Notes: generated from the letters alone by a model not told the origin. DNA of 64,000 bases from Gammaproteobacteria bacterium (GCA_021323735.1 JAJPKM010000038.1:62001-126000); one strand, 5' to 3'. Numbered from the stretch's first letter, positions 26,022 through 39,825 are shown. Translations and numbers: made by a program.

Positions 26022-28319
26022 GTGCTAAGTCAAGAACTCGAATTTTGCTTGAACGATGCGTTTGCCGGTGCGCGCGAGGCGCGGCATGAATTCATGACCG
26101 TCGAGCACCTGCTGCTGGCGATCGTGGATACACCGAAGGTCAGAGAGATCCTGAAGTCTTGCGGTGCGGATACCGCCAAACTCAAAACCGAATTGAAGCA
26201 ATTCATCGATCAGACCACGCCGCGGCTGCCCGCCGGCGAGGACCGCGACGTGCAACCCACGTTAGGGTTCCAGCGGGTCCTGCAACGGGCTGTGTTCCAC
26301 GTCCAGTCGAGCGGGAAAAAAGAGGTCACCGTGGCCAATGTGCTGGTGGCCATCTTCAGTGAAAAGCAATCGCACGCCGCGTACCTGTTGAGCATGCAGG
26401 ACGTCTCGCGCTTGGACGTGGTCAATTTCATCGCCCACGGCTTGTCCAAGGCCGGCGGCGAGGAGCGCAGCGAGCGCGACGACGGAACGGCCTCCCCCGA
26501 TTCGGAGCGTGAGGGAGACGGCAGCGGCAATGCGCTGGAAAAATATGCGACGAATCTCAATGAGTCGGCGCGCAAGGGCAAGATCGATCCTTTGATCGGC
26601 CGCAAGCTCGAGGTCGAGCGCACCATCGAGATCCTGTGCCGCCGGCGCAAGAACAACCCGCTGTACGTGGGCGAGGCGGGCGTCGGCAAGACGGCGATCG
26701 CGGAAGGATTGGCGCGCATGATCGTCGAGAATCAGGTGCCGGATGTGCTGCTCGATGCCACCATTTATTCGCTGGACATGGGCTCGCTGGTCGCGGGAAC
26801 GAAGTACCGGGGCGATTTCGAGAAGCGCCTGAAGGCGGTGCTGGCCGAGGTGAAGAAGCAGCCCGGCGCGATTTTATTCATCGACGAGATTCACACCGTC
26901 ATCGGTGCCGGCGCGGCTTCCGGCGGCGTGATGGACGCCTCGAACCTCATCAAGCCGGCCCTCGCCAACGGCGAGCTGCGCTGCATAGGATCGACCACCT
27001 ACAACGAGTATCGAGGGATCTTCGAGAAGGATCACGCCTTGGCACGGCGCTTCCAGAAGATCGACATCACGGAGCCCTCCGTGCAGGATACGGTGGATAT
27101 TCTGCGTGGACTCAAATCCCGCTACGAAGAACATCACGGCATCAAGTACGAAGACGATGCGCTGCGCGCGGCCGCGGAGCTCGCGGCCCGGCATATCAAC
27201 GACCGGCACATGCCCGACAAGGCCATCGACGTCGTGGACGAGGCCGGCGCGAATTTGCGCCTGCAGCCGGCGGAAAAGCGCGCACAGTCCGTCACCGTGA
27301 CGCAGATCGAAAATGTCGTCGCGCGCATTGCGCGCATTCCGCCGAAAAACGTCTCCATGTCCGATCGCGACGTGCTGAAGAACCTGGAGCGCAATTTGAA
27401 GCTGACGATATTCGGCCAGGACAAGGCGATCGAAGCGCTGTCGGCGGCCATCAAGATGTCGCGCTCAGGGTTGGGCGATCAACGCCGGCCGGTCGGTTCC
27501 TTCCTGTTTTCCGGTCCCACCGGTGTCGGCAAGACCGAGGTCACCCGACAACTCGCGATTGCGATGGGTGTGGAATTCGTGCGGTTCGACATGTCGGAAT
27601 ACATGGAGCGCCATACGGTGTCGCGTTTGATCGGCGCACCGCCGGGCTACGTCGGGTTCGATCAGGGCGGATTGTTGACCGAAGCCATCGCCAAACATCC
27701 GCACTGCGTGCTGTTGCTGGATGAGATCGAAAAGGCGCATCCGGACGTGTTCAATCTGCTGCTGCAAGTGATGGATCATGGCACGCTCACCGACAATAAC
27801 GGCCGCAAAGCGGATTTCCGCCATGTCATCATCGTCATGACCACGAACGCGGGGGCCTTCGAGATGAGCCGGCCGAGCATTGGATTTACCCAGTCGGACT
27901 CGGGCGCCGATGGCATGGAAGCGATCCGTCGCCTGTTCTCGCCGGAATTCCGCAACCGATTGGATGCCGTCATTCAGTTCGGCAGCCTGGATCCTGACAC
28001 CATCGAGCGGGTGGTGGACAAGATCCTGGTCGAGGCTGAGGCCCAGCTGGAGCAGAAGGGCGTCTCGATTTCCGTCGACGAACCGGCGCGGCGCTGGATC
28101 GCGAAGCGCGGGTACGACCCCAAGATGGGCGCGCGGCCGATGGCGCGCATCATTCAGGAGTTCATCAAGCGGCCGCTGGCCGAAGAACTGCTGTTCGGCA
28201 AGCTGGTCAACGGCGGCCATGTCGAAGTGACCTTGAGCGAGGACGGGGACAAGCTGAAGCTCGAGACACGTGCCGCCGACCCGAAACCGGCGCTGTTATC
28301 GCACCAGAACACTACTTAG
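26022..28319 (+). CDS. clpA: ClpA unfoldase subunit of ClpAP protease
   Basis: ClpA is a two-domain AAA+ unfoldase that feeds ClpP. The Clp N-domain is followed by D1 (Walker A GEAGVGKTAIAEG; Walker B ILFIDEIHTVIGAG) and D2 (Walker A GPTGVGKTEVTRQ; Walker B VLLLDEIEKAHPDV), with the arginine-finger region and C-terminal sensor. Length 765 is near the usual 758. GTG start at 26022 is directly after clpS. The stop codon lies inside the first unit of a tandem repeat. Confidence 0.97.
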   Translation: MLSQELEFCLNDAFAGAREARHEFMTVEHLLLAIVDTPKVREILKSCGADTAKLKTELKQFIDQTTPRLPAGEDRDVQPTLGFQRVLQRAVFHVQSSGKKEVTVANVLVAIFSEKQSHAAYLLSMQDVSRLDVVNFIAHGLSKAGGEERSERDDGTASPDSEREGDGSGNALEKYATNLNESARKGKIDPLIGRKLEVERTIEILCRRRKNNPLYVGEAGVGKTAIAEGLARMIVENQVPDVLLDATIYSLDMGSLVAGTKYRGDFEKRLKAVLAEVKKQPGAILFIDEIHTVIGAGAASGGVMDASNLIKPALANGELRCIGSTTYNEYRGIFEKDHALARRFQKIDITEPSVQDTVDILRGLKSRYEEHHGIKYEDDALRAAAELAARHINDRHMPDKAIDVVDEAGANLRLQPAEKRAQSVTVTQIENVVARIARIPPKNVSMSDRDVLKNLERNLKLTIFGQDKAIEALSAAIKMSRSGLGDQRRPVGSFLFSGPTGVGKTEVTRQLAIAMGVEFVRFDMSEYMERHTVSRLIGAPPGYVGFDQGGLLTEAIAKHPHCVLLLDEIEKAHPDVFNLLLQVMDHGTLTDNNGRKADFRHVIIVMTTNAGAFEMSRPSIGFTQSDSGADGMEAIRRLFSPEFRNRLDAVIQFGSLDPDTIERVVDKILVEAEAQLEQKGVSISVDEPARRWIAKRGYDPKMGARPMARIIQEFIKRPLAEELLFGKLVNGGHVEVTLSEDGDKLKLETRAADPKPALLSHQNTT

Positions 28320-28378
28320 GCGCTTGCGCGCCAGTCTTTAGGCGCTTCGCGCCGCTATTTAGGCGCTACGCGCCAACT
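28316..28378. repeat. Three 21-bp tandem palindromic repeats after clpA
   Basis: Units at 28316-28336, 28337-28357 and 28358-28378 share TTAGGCGCTNNGCGCC (first unit with two extra bases), each able to form a GGCGC/GCGCC hairpin. The first unit includes the clpA TAG stop. They separate clpA from the convergent infA. Confidence 0.75.
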
Positions 28379-28382
28379 TTCA

Positions 28383-28403
28383 ACGGGGTCGGGGCGACCC
28401 CGT
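28383..28403. terminator. Hairpin between clpA and infA
   Basis: ACGGGGTCG-GGG-CGACCCCGT is a perfect 9-bp stem with a 3-base loop. It sits between convergent genes. There is no long T-tract, so termination strength is uncertain. Confidence 0.5.
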
Positions 28404-28440
28404 AAGAAATTGGTGTTGAAGAAAGGCTGGGAGTGCTGGT

Positions 28441-28659
28441 TTACCGGCCGCGGTAGACGATGCGGCCCTTGGTCAGGTCGTAGGGTGTCATCTCGACGGT
28501 GACTTGGTCGCCGGTCAGGATTCGGATGTAGTTTTTGCGCATTTTGCCTGAGATATGCGCTGTAACTACATGGCCCGTCTTGAGTTTGACGCGAAATGTC
28601 GTATTGGGCAAAGTCTCGACGACTTCACCTTCGAATTGAATGGCCTCTTCTTTTGACAT
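28441..28659 (-). CDS. infA: Translation initiation factor IF-1
   Basis: A 72-residue OB-fold protein, with [23 protein letters not shown] and [14 protein letters not shown] segments nearly identical to E. coli IF-1. IF-1 binds the 30S A site during initiation. ATG 28659 gives exactly the family length; longer upstream frames are not conserved. It follows aat on the same strand, as in E. coli. Confidence 0.97.
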   Translation of the reverse strand: MSKEEAIQFEGEVVETLPNTTFRVKLKTGHVVTAHISGKMRKNYIRILTGDQVTVEMTPYDLTKGRIVYRGR

Positions 28660-28720
28660 GCGTCCTTGTGGTATGCGTGAAACCGCGCGCATTGTGCATA
28701 AAGCACTCTGGTAATGCAAT

Positions 28721-29421
28721 TTACCTGCGCGACTCCTCCACCCATTTCCCAGCCGGCGCTCGGCTCGCGTAGTCGCGTAGGAGGGCCACGAACTGGGTAC
28801 GTGACACCTCGCGGGCCCCGAGGCCTGCCAAGTGCGGACTGGCCACCTGGCAGTCGATGACTTTGATATCACGCGCGCGACACTCATCCACCAAGCGCGC
28901 CAATGCGACCTTCGAGGCATCGCGTTCGAGGCTGAACATGGACTCACCGAAGAAGACCTGTCCCAACTGAATGCCGTACAAACCGCCCACCTGGCTGCCG
29001 TCCCGGTAGGTTTCGACGGAGTGGCCGAATCCCAGTTCATGCAGCCGATCATAGGATTCGATCATGTCCGGATTGAGCCAGGTTTCCGGACCTGAACGGC
29101 GAGGTGCAGCGCAGCTGCGGATGGTCGCAGCGAATGCCTGATCTACACGGGTGGAGAAAGGGCCGTTGCGCAGGGTTTTGCGTAGGCTCCTGGAACATTT
29201 GAACTCGCCCGGAAACAGCACCATGCGTGGGTCCGGCGACCACCATAGAATGGGCTGCTGCGCCGAATACCACGGGAAGACGCCGCGCTCATAGGCCGCC
29301 AGCAGTCTCGCCGGGCTCAAATCGCCGCCCGCAGCCAGCAGTCCCGGCGGCTCGCGCAGCGCCTGATCCAAGGGCGGAAACCAATTCGGATCCGTCTGCT
29401 CGCCCAGCCAGAACAGTCTGC

Positions 29422-29425
<4 letters not shown>
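28721..29425 (-). CDS. aat: Leucyl/phenylalanyl-tRNA-protein transferase
   Basis: Aat adds Leu or Phe to N-terminal Lys/Arg, making N-degrons that ClpS-ClpAP (encoded next door) destroys. Motifs are [37 protein letters not shown] and GESMFS. No ATG, GTG or TTG gives the conserved N-terminus. CTG at 29425 does: GAGGAG lies 8 bases upstream, CTGA overlaps the upstream TGA stop just as ATGA usually does, and the length becomes 234, the same as E. coli Aat. TTG 29371 would drop the FPPLD segment. Confidence 0.92.
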
Positions 29426-31727
<2,302 letters not shown>

Positions 31728-31790
31728 CTACGGGTTACTATTACATATTATTCAACCAGTTAAGAAGTTATTGTCATTAAAGGTCTAGAT

Positions 31791-33875
31791 TTGGCCGAAG
31801 ATCCCTCGCCGAAGAAGGCCGCACAGAAAATGAAACTGTCGGCGGCCGTTGCGCGTTCGCTTCGCGAGGGGACTCTGTGGGTCTTGAGCGCGCTGGCGCT
31901 GCTGTTGCTGCTGGCGCTTCTGTCCTACCACACCCGCGACCCGAGCTTCTTGGATACGGGCGAGCCCGGGCCGGTCGGCAACTGGATTGGTCCGGTGGGC
32001 GCGTGGTTGGCAGGATTTTTCCTGTTCCTATTCGGCCGCCCGGCCTACCTGTTTCCGGTGATGCTGGCCTATGCCGGCTGGCTGGTTCACCAGGAAGCGG
32101 CGCTGCCGGATGCCCGCTCACGGATCAATACGCTGCTGCGCGCCGTGGGCTTTGTGCTCACCCTCGCGACCAGTTGCGGCCTGGCGACGCTGCACTGGAG
32201 CGATGTCGGATTGCCGAGCACCGCCGGCGGTGTCCTGGGGAATCTTGCCGGAACGGCGCTTGCCCGGGGCTTGAGTTTTCTGGGCGCGACCCTGCTGCTC
32301 TTGGGGCTGTGGCTGGCGGGGGTGGCGCTGTTCCTGGGTATGTCGTGGTTCGCGGTGATGGACAAGCTCGGCGCAGGGGTGCTCAAGGCCATCGAGTGGG
32401 CCCGAAGCCGCCTGGAGCAGCGGCGCGAATTGGCGTCCGGACAACTTCGCAAACAGGCCCGCCAGGAAGTGGTGCGCGAGGAGCAGAAGAAGGTCGCCGG
32501 CCGTCCGCCGCCGCGCATCGAAGCACCGGCCCCGCTGCCGCAAAAGAGCGACCGGGTCGAACGCGAACGCCAGGTGCCCCTGTTCGACGCGCCAAAATCC
32601 AGCGAACTGCCGGCGCTGTCGCTGCTCGATGAGCCGGGCGCACGCGAGCAGTCCTATTCGGACGAGGCGCTCGAGGCGATGTCGCGGCTGGTGGAAATCA
32701 AGCTGCGGGACTTCGGGATCGAAGTGGAGGTCGTGGCCGTCCAACCGGGGCCGGTAATCACGCGATTCGAACTGCGTCCTGCGCCCGGCGTGAAGGTCAG
32801 CCAGATCAGTAATCTGGCCAAGGATCTGGCGCGTGCGCTGTCGGCGATCAGCGTGCGCGTGGTGGAAATCATTCCCGGCAAGTCGGTGGTGGGGCTGGAG
32901 ATTCCCAACGAGAAGCGCGAAATCGTCACGTTGGGCGAGATCATCAAATCCAAGCCCTACGACGAGGTAGGCTCGCCCCTGGCGCTCGCGCTCGGCAAGG
33001 ACATTGGCGGTGTGCCCATCGTGGCGGATCTCGCGCGCATGCCGCATCTGCTCATCGCGGGAACCACCGGCTCGGGCAAGTCGGTGGGCATCAATGCCAT
33101 GGTCTTGAGCCTCGTCTACAAGGCGACTCCGGAACATGTGCGGATGATCATGATCGATCCGAAGATGTTGGAGTTGTCGGTGTACGAGGGCATTCCGCAC
33201 CTCTTGGCGCCGGTGGTCACCGACATGAAGCAGGCTGCCAATGCGCTGCGCTGGTGCGTGGCGGAGATGGAGCGGCGCTACCAACTGATGTCGGCGCTCG
33301 GCGTGCGCAACATCGGCGGTTTCAACCGCAAAGTCAAAGAAGCCGCCGACAGCGGAAAACCCATCAAAGACCCCATCCGCATGCAGAAAATCGCGCAGGG
33401 CGTGCCGGGTGTGGTCGAAGAAGATGTACCGGAACTGACCTCGCTGCCCTTCATCGTGGTAATCATCGATGAGCTCGCCGACCTCATGATGATCGTGGGC
33501 AAGAAAGTCGAGGAACTGATCGCGCGGCTGGCGCAAAAGGCGCGCGCTTCCGGCATCCATTTGATCTTGGCCACGCAGCGGCCCTCGGTCGACGTCATTA
33601 CCGGATTGATCAAGGCGAATATTCCGACACGCATCGCCTTCCAGGTCTCCGCCAAAGTAGATTCGCGCACCATTCTCGACCAGAGCGGCGCCGAGTCGCT
33701 GCTCGGCCACGGCGACATGTTGTACCTGCCTCCCGGCACGTCGATTCCGACGCGCGTGCACGGCGCATTCGTCTCGGACCAAGAAGTGCACCGGGTGGTG
33801 GCGGGATTGAAATCCGCCTCACCGCCGGTGTACATCGACGAGATCCTGGAAGGTCCGCGCAACCCGATTCCCTGA
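31791..33875 (+). CDS. ftsK: DNA translocase FtsK, ended by an in-frame TGA before the gamma domain
   Basis: FtsK pumps DNA toward dif at the septum and activates XerCD. The N-terminus has about four membrane helices (residues ~25-190), then a short linker and the alpha/beta motor with Walker [14 protein letters not shown] and Walker [14 protein letters not shown]. Reading stops at TGA 33873-33875 after GPRNPIP. The same frame then continues into a perfect gamma domain (33915-34127). TTG 31791 is the start, with AAAGG upstream. The product here lacks its KOPS-reading, XerD-activating domain unless the TGA is read through or gamma is made separately. Confidence 0.9.
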   Translation: MAEDPSPKKAAQKMKLSAAVARSLREGTLWVLSALALLLLLALLSYHTRDPSFLDTGEPGPVGNWIGPVGAWLAGFFLFLFGRPAYLFPVMLAYAGWLVHQEAALPDARSRINTLLRAVGFVLTLATSCGLATLHWSDVGLPSTAGGVLGNLAGTALARGLSFLGATLLLLGLWLAGVALFLGMSWFAVMDKLGAGVLKAIEWARSRLEQRRELASGQLRKQARQEVVREEQKKVAGRPPPRIEAPAPLPQKSDRVERERQVPLFDAPKSSELPALSLLDEPGAREQSYSDEALEAMSRLVEIKLRDFGIEVEVVAVQPGPVITRFELRPAPGVKVSQISNLAKDLARALSAISVRVVEIIPGKSVVGLEIPNEKREIVTLGEIIKSKPYDEVGSPLALALGKDIGGVPIVADLARMPHLLIAGTTGSGKSVGINAMVLSLVYKATPEHVRMIMIDPKMLELSVYEGIPHLLAPVVTDMKQAANALRWCVAEMERRYQLMSALGVRNIGGFNRKVKEAADSGKPIKDPIRMQKIAQGVPGVVEEDVPELTSLPFIVVIIDELADLMMIVGKKVEELIARLAQKARASGIHLILATQRPSVDVITGLIKANIPTRIAFQVSAKVDSRTILDQSGAESLLGHGDMLYLPPGTSIPTRVHGAFVSDQEVHRVVAGLKSASPPVYIDEILEGPRNPIP

Positions 33876-33914
33876 TTTCCGTCCGACGAGGAAGAGGGCG
33901 CCGAAGGCGGTGCC

Positions 33915-34127
33915 GTGGATGCCGAAGCAGATCCGCTCTATGACGAAGCCGTGCGCATCGTCACCGAGACACGCAGGGCATCGATATCCGGCGTGCAGCG
34001 GCGCCTCAAGATCGGCTACAACCGCGCGGCCAGGCTGGTCGAGGCGATGGAGGCGGCCGGACTCGTGGGGCCCCTGCAGTCCAATGGCAATCGAGAAATA
34101 TACGGCGCCGCGCCTCCCGAGGAATGA
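33915..34127 (+). CDS. FtsK gamma (winged-helix) domain as a separate frame
   Basis: Seventy codons from GTG 33915 encode [20 protein letters not shown] and [20 protein letters not shown], the near-invariant FtsK gamma domain that reads KOPS and activates XerD. It is in the same frame as ftsK, separated only by the TGA at 33873. It may be a piece of a broken gene, a readthrough product or a separately started domain. lolA follows after 3 bp. Confidence 0.75.
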   Translation: MDAEADPLYDEAVRIVTETRRASISGVQRRLKIGYNRAARLVEAMEAAGLVGPLQSNGNREIYGAAPPEE

Positions 34128-34130
34128 TCG

Positions 34131-34769
34131 ATGTTCAATAAAACAGGCCCCTTGGTGTGGCTGGGCTGCCTCCTGGCATTGATCGGCGCCGGCGGCGCGC
34201 AGGCCTCGGCGCAGAGCGAGGTCGAGAAAAATTTGAGCGGTGTGGCCACCTGGTCCGCCGATTTCACGCAAACCATCGATGACGGACATGGCCAGGTGGC
34301 GCGCAGCGCCGCCGGCAAGCTTTACCTACAGAAGCCGGGAAAATTTCGTTGGGACTACACCCTGCCTTCCGAACAGTTGATCTTGGCCGACGGCAAGAAA
34401 ATCTGGTTCTATGACAAGGATCTGCAGCAGGCCAACGTGCGCGACATGGATGCCAGCCTCGCCAACACGCCGGCCGTGCTGCTGTCCGGCGGAGGCTCCT
34501 TGAGCAGCCAGTTCGACGTGACGGGACTGCCGCCCAGCGACGGCTTGGAGTGGTACCAGCTCATACCCAAGCACGCCGACACGGATTTTCAGCTGGTGCG
34601 CATCGGCTTTCGCAAGGGCGAGTTGGCATCGATGTTCCTCGCGGACAAGCTGAACCAGGTCACGCAGCTGACCTTCACCAATCCGAAGCGCAACGCCAAA
34701 CTCGCGCCGGATTTATTTGCCTTCGTCCCTCCCGCGGGGGTCGATGTGATCGGGCGCACCGACAAGTGA
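34131..34769 (+). CDS. lolA: Outer-membrane lipoprotein carrier LolA
   Basis: LolA shuttles lipoproteins across the periplasm from LolCDE to LolB. Signal peptide at residues 1-26, then the LolA beta-barrel sequence (WSADFTQTIDDGHGQ; GKLYLQKPGKFRWDY; ILADGKKIWFYD; FTNPKRNAKL). Length 212 is typical. It overlaps rarA by four bases (GTGA), and ftsK-lolA-rarA-serS is a common gammaproteobacterial order. Confidence 0.95.
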   Translation: MFNKTGPLVWLGCLLALIGAGGAQASAQSEVEKNLSGVATWSADFTQTIDDGHGQVARSAAGKLYLQKPGKFRWDYTLPSEQLILADGKKIWFYDKDLQQANVRDMDASLANTPAVLLSGGGSLSSQFDVTGLPPSDGLEWYQLIPKHADTDFQLVRIGFRKGELASMFLADKLNQVTQLTFTNPKRNAKLAPDLFAFVPPAGVDVIGRTDK

Positions 34770-36130
34770 CGGTAAGCGGCGCGTATCGGCCGCTGGCCGA
34801 TCGGCTGCGTCCGCGCGTCCTCGATGAGTACGTGGGACAGTCGCACCTGCTGGGACAGGGTGCACCTCTGCGCCGGGCGCTGGAGTCCGGTCATCCGCAT
34901 TCCATGATTCTCTGGGGACCGCCGGGAACCGGAAAAACCACGTTGGCCCGCTTGGTCGCCAACGGTGCGAATGCCGTTTTCGTGGGTCTGTCGGCGGTGC
35001 AGGCCGGCATCAAGGACATTCGAGTGGTGGTGGAACAGGCGCGCAGCTTGCGCGGTACCCGGGACACGGTTTTGTTCCTCGATGAAGTTCATCGCTTCAA
35101 TAAATCGCAGCAAGACGCCTTTCTACCCTATGTCGAGGATGGCACGCTGATCTTCATCGGTGCGACCACGGAGAATCCGTCATTCGAGGTCAACAATGCC
35201 TTGCTGTCGCGGGCACGGGTCTATGTGCTGAAATCCCTGACCACCGAGGATCTCGGCAGATTGCTCGAGCGGGCGTTGTTGGATGGCGAGCACGGCTTGG
35301 GTGCGCTCAATCTGCAGGTGGACGAGGCTGCGCGCGGCCTGCTGCTGGCAGCCGCCGACGGCGATGCGCGCCGCATGCTCAATTTATTGGAAACCGCGGC
35401 GGACTTGAGCACGGCGCAGGGTGCGGTTCGCCGGCTGGACCTCGACACCATGCGGGCCGTGATCGGCAGCACCTATGTGCGCTTCGACAAGGAGGGCGAG
35501 AATTTCTACGATCAAATATCGGCGCTTCACAAATCGGTGCGCGGCAGCGACCCGGACGCTGCGCTGTATTGGCTGTGCCGCATGCTCGCCGGCGGCTGCG
35601 ATCCCTTGTACGTCGCGCGCCGCGCGCTGCGCATGGCCAGCGAGGACATCGGCAATGCCGATCCCAGAGCCCTGACCCTGGCACTCGAGGCCTGTACGGT
35701 TTACGAGCGGCTGGGCAGCCCCGAGGGCGAGCTGGCGATTGCCCAGGCCATCGTATTCATGGCCTGCGCGGCCAAGAGCAACGCCGTCTACGCCGCATTC
35801 AATGCGGCAACCGAGGATGCGACCCGGCTCGGATCGCTGGAGGTGCCGCTGCATCTGCGCAATGCGCCGACCAAGCTGATGAAGGAGATCGGCTACGGCA
35901 AGGGCTATCGTTACGCGCACGATGAGCCGGGTGGTTACGCCGCCGGGGAACGTTATTTTCCGGACGAGATGCCGGACCGCCGCTACTATGTGCCCGTCCC
36001 GCGCGGGCTGGAGATGAAAATCGGCGAAGCGCTGGCCGCGCGCCGCGCACGGGACGCGAAGGCGCCGGACACGAATGCGCGGGATACGACCCCGCGGGAT
36101 TCGAAGGCACGAGACACCGGCAAGTCCTGA
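34766..36130 (+). CDS. rarA: Replication-associated recombination protein RarA (MgsA)
   Basis: RarA is a clamp-loader-like AAA+ ATPase acting at stalled forks. Walker A GPPGTGKTTLARL, Walker B LFLDEVHRFNKSQQD, sensor 1 GATTENPSFEVN and the tetramerisation region are complete. GTG 34766, overlapping lolA, gives 454 residues. The last ~30 residues form a low-complexity tail of RDT/PRDSKARDT-like units not usual in the family. Confidence 0.94.
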   Translation: MTVSGAYRPLADRLRPRVLDEYVGQSHLLGQGAPLRRALESGHPHSMILWGPPGTGKTTLARLVANGANAVFVGLSAVQAGIKDIRVVVEQARSLRGTRDTVLFLDEVHRFNKSQQDAFLPYVEDGTLIFIGATTENPSFEVNNALLSRARVYVLKSLTTEDLGRLLERALLDGEHGLGALNLQVDEAARGLLLAAADGDARRMLNLLETAADLSTAQGAVRRLDLDTMRAVIGSTYVRFDKEGENFYDQISALHKSVRGSDPDAALYWLCRMLAGGCDPLYVARRALRMASEDIGNADPRALTLALEACTVYERLGSPEGELAIAQAIVFMACAAKSNAVYAAFNAATEDATRLGSLEVPLHLRNAPTKLMKEIGYGKGYRYAHDEPGGYAAGERYFPDEMPDRRYYVPVPRGLEMKIGEALAARRARDAKAPDTNARDTTPRDSKARDTGKS

Positions 36131-36152
36131 CGCCTGGACTTCGCTAAGATAG

Positions 36153-37448
<1,296 letters not shown>

Positions 37449-37487
37449 GGCAGCAGACTCGCCCGGCAATCGATCAAGCCAAACGAT

Positions 37488-38183
37488 CTAGTTGCGGTTG
37501 CCCATGACGAAGCGCAGTACATACCAGAACATCAGTGCGATCGACGCGAACAGCTGCATGGCGGCCGACACGTAACGATCTTCGGGGTAGTGCTGGATGA
37601 TGTTCGACGTGTCGTACAGCACCGCAGCGCCCGCAAAGCCGATCATGGCCACCGAGAACCAAGTCCCCAGCTGGAAGCCGAAAACGGCACCACCGATCAT
37701 CGCCAGGATGGCGACGACGCCGCCCCACATCAGAATGGCGCGCAGGAAGGAGAAGTCCTTGCGGGTGCGATGCGCGACGACCATCAGACCGCCCGCGCCC
37801 AGCGCGGTGATCAAGGTGGCACTGTCGATCGCCCCCGGAGCCTTTCGGTCGGCAATGTAGAGCAGAGGCACGAAGATCAACGCCTCCGCCACCACGTAGG
37901 CCCCGTAGGAGAAGTACTGCATGCCGAGCGATGAACTGGTCTGCGCCGTGCGTGTCGCCAGCCAGCCCACGAGCATGAAGGCCCCCAGGATCAGGAACCA
38001 GTTGAAGCCGAGCATGAAGCTCGCGATCTGGCCGGCGAGACCCGACTCGAACAACCCCAGCTCGATCAGGATGAAGCCTAAGATGCCACCCACCACATGG
38101 GTGTAGGTGCGCGTGATGAACGCCGCACGGCGATCGACGCCGGCGCTCGGGAAAGCAGAATTACTGTTCGGGAAAGTCGCCAT
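37488..38183 (-). CDS. Bax inhibitor-1/YccA family membrane protein
   Basis: A 231-residue protein with seven predicted membrane helices, matching the BI-1/YccA/YbhL family, whose members are putative calcium-leak channels or FtsH modulators. Conserved features include the N-terminal RRAAFITRTYTHVVGG segment and the C-terminal helix with LYDTSNIIQHYP, containing the acidic residue thought to sense pH. It stands alone, divergent from the tRNA-Ser gene. Confidence 0.9.
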   Translation of the reverse strand: MATFPNSNSAFPSAGVDRRAAFITRTYTHVVGGILGFILIELGLFESGLAGQIASFMLGFNWFLILGAFMLVGWLATRTAQTSSSLGMQYFSYGAYVVAEALIFVPLLYIADRKAPGAIDSATLITALGAGGLMVVAHRTRKDFSFLRAILMWGGVVAILAMIGGAVFGFQLGTWFSVAMIGFAGAAVLYDTSNIIQHYPEDRYVSAAMQLFASIALMFWYVLRFVMGNRN

Positions 38184-38339
38184 CGTATCCTCCAGATAAG
38201 CCTGGCCGCCATTTTAGCACCCCCTCAGGTGCCAATTGGGCAGCTGCAGGACAATATCGGGGCTAAGCACCGCAGGTTCAATGGCTTAGCGGCCGGGCAC
38301 AACCCTTTTTTGTCGGGTAAAATCGCGCCGCAACCCGCC

Positions 38340-38429
<90 letters not shown>

Positions 38430-38456
38430 ATAAAAACAAGTGGTTACGCGCGTACA

Positions 38457-38520
38457 GGTACCCCTAAATTAGCACTTGTCGAGCACCGCGTACCATGCTT
38501 TGTACCAAGCGCGTACAATG
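38457..38520 (+). promoter_or_regulatory. Left integrase arm-site repeats
   Basis: Several GTACC-type motifs cluster between the tRNA and the integrase: GGTACC at 38457, CGTACCATGC at 38489, TGTACCAAGC at 38501 and CGTACAATGG at 38512. Similar motifs cluster at the right end (52057-52186). They are likely arm-type binding sites for the tyrosine integrase. Confidence 0.45.
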
Positions 38521-38574
38521 GAGTTCCGGGCGTGTTACCAGCGTGGTAGCACCGTATAACCGGAGAGCAATGCA

Positions 38575-39648
38575 ATGGCACGAAGAAAAAAGCGCAACAC
38601 AACACGCGGATATCGCACTCTAGAACGCAACGGCAAACACACTGCGCAAATTCGCATCGCTGGATTTAAATCGGCGGCGAAAACATTCGACACGTTCGAC
38701 GAAGCGGAAGCTTGGGCGGCAACCCTCATCAAGGAATTGCGCGCTCAGAAAAAACAACACGGCGGTAATAAGGACCTGGCAAGGCTGACCATTGGCGATC
38801 TGAACCGCGCGTACCTCGATGACCCAGACGTCAAGTCGCAAAAATCGTTTGGCGATACACAACGGCTGCTGGATTGGTGGACCAACAAATTCGGCAACTG
38901 TTTACTGATCGATTTCGGCGTCCTTAAGCTGCGAGAGGAAGCCCGGCCTATGCTTCTCAAGGGCCGTGGCAACGCCACCACGAACCGGTACATGTCCGCA
39001 CTTAGAAGTGCGTGGAACTGGGGACGCGATTCGGGCTACATCATGAACGAGAGGGCATGGCCGCGCCGTCTGATGCTTAAGGAGCCACGCGGCATCGTGC
39101 GGTTTCTGTCCGACGAGGAACGGGTGCGGATGCTCGATGCCGCAATGGCCGATCCAGTTATCAGCGCGGCGGTAATCGTTGACATCTCTACTGGACTGCG
39201 CAAGGGCGAGCTTCTTGACTTGCGCTGGAAGGATATCGATTTAAAGGGCGGCACAGCCACGATTCGCGACACCAAGAACGGCGAGATCAAGGTTTCGCAC
39301 CTTGTACCGGAAGCCGTGGAAGCTCTGGAGTCGCTTAAAAAGCTGCCAGTGGTCAGCCTGACTCACCCGTTTCACATTATTACGGCGCGCAAGGCCAAAC
39401 CCAAAAGCGCGCTAGAGAATAGGTGGCGCAAGGTACGCGAGGCGGCAAAGCTGGATTCACGGTTCCGATTTCACGATCTGCGGCATACGTGCGCATCGTA
39501 TCTGGCTCAGAACAACGCTACGGACATGCAGCTACGCGCCGTGCTAGGCCACAAAACTACCGCCATGGTTGCAAGGTACGCGCACATGCGGCCTGGTGCG
39601 GCGGTAACGGGGCACGATGCCATTAGCGCAAAGCTACGCGGTAAGTAG
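38575..39648 (+). CDS. Tyrosine-family site-specific integrase
   Basis: A 357-residue recombinase. The catalytic residues are visible: Arg in STGLRKGELLDL, His/Arg in FHDLRHTCAS, His in LGHKTTAMV and the nucleophile Tyr in ARYAHM. The N-terminus (TLERNGKHTAQIRIAGFKSAAKTF) looks like an arm-binding AP2-type domain, followed by a SAM-like core-binding domain. It lies 145 bp after the tRNA-Ser it targets. Confidence 0.95.
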   Translation: MARRKKRNTTRGYRTLERNGKHTAQIRIAGFKSAAKTFDTFDEAEAWAATLIKELRAQKKQHGGNKDLARLTIGDLNRAYLDDPDVKSQKSFGDTQRLLDWWTNKFGNCLLIDFGVLKLREEARPMLLKGRGNATTNRYMSALRSAWNWGRDSGYIMNERAWPRRLMLKEPRGIVRFLSDEERVRMLDAAMADPVISAAVIVDISTGLRKGELLDLRWKDIDLKGGTATIRDTKNGEIKVSHLVPEAVEALESLKKLPVVSLTHPFHIITARKAKPKSALENRWRKVREAAKLDSRFRFHDLRHTCASYLAQNNATDMQLRAVLGHKTTAMVARYAHMRPGAAVTGHDAISAKLRGK

Positions 39649-39666
39649 GGAAATCGAAATTAAAAT

Positions 39667-39693
39667 AGCCCGGCCAGACGGTCGGGCTTTTTT
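39667..39693 (+). terminator. Terminator after the integrase
   Basis: AGCCCGGCC-AGAC-GGTCGGGCT is a 9-bp stem with one G-T pair and is followed by a run of T. It separates the integrase from the cargo genes. Confidence 0.8.
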
Positions 39694-39825
39694 ATACCTG
39701 GGAATTATCCACTCTATGGCTTAGTCGAGACTTTTCGCGCCAGGGGGATGAAATTGTGAAATACGGCCATATAGTTCGCCCGGCTATACCCCACTATGTA
39801 AGGAATCCACAAGAGGGAACGTCGG

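Noticed and set aside
28316-28378. CRISPR array
   Set aside because: The three 21-bp units are contiguous with no spacers, and no cas gene is present.
28660-29052. Extended infA frame
   Set aside because: IF-1 is a 72-residue protein; the upstream part is antisense-free filler overlapping aat.
32118-33791. Long minus-strand frame opposite ftsK
   Set aside because: Antisense shadow; rich in His/Asp/Gln as expected for reversed GC-rich coding DNA.
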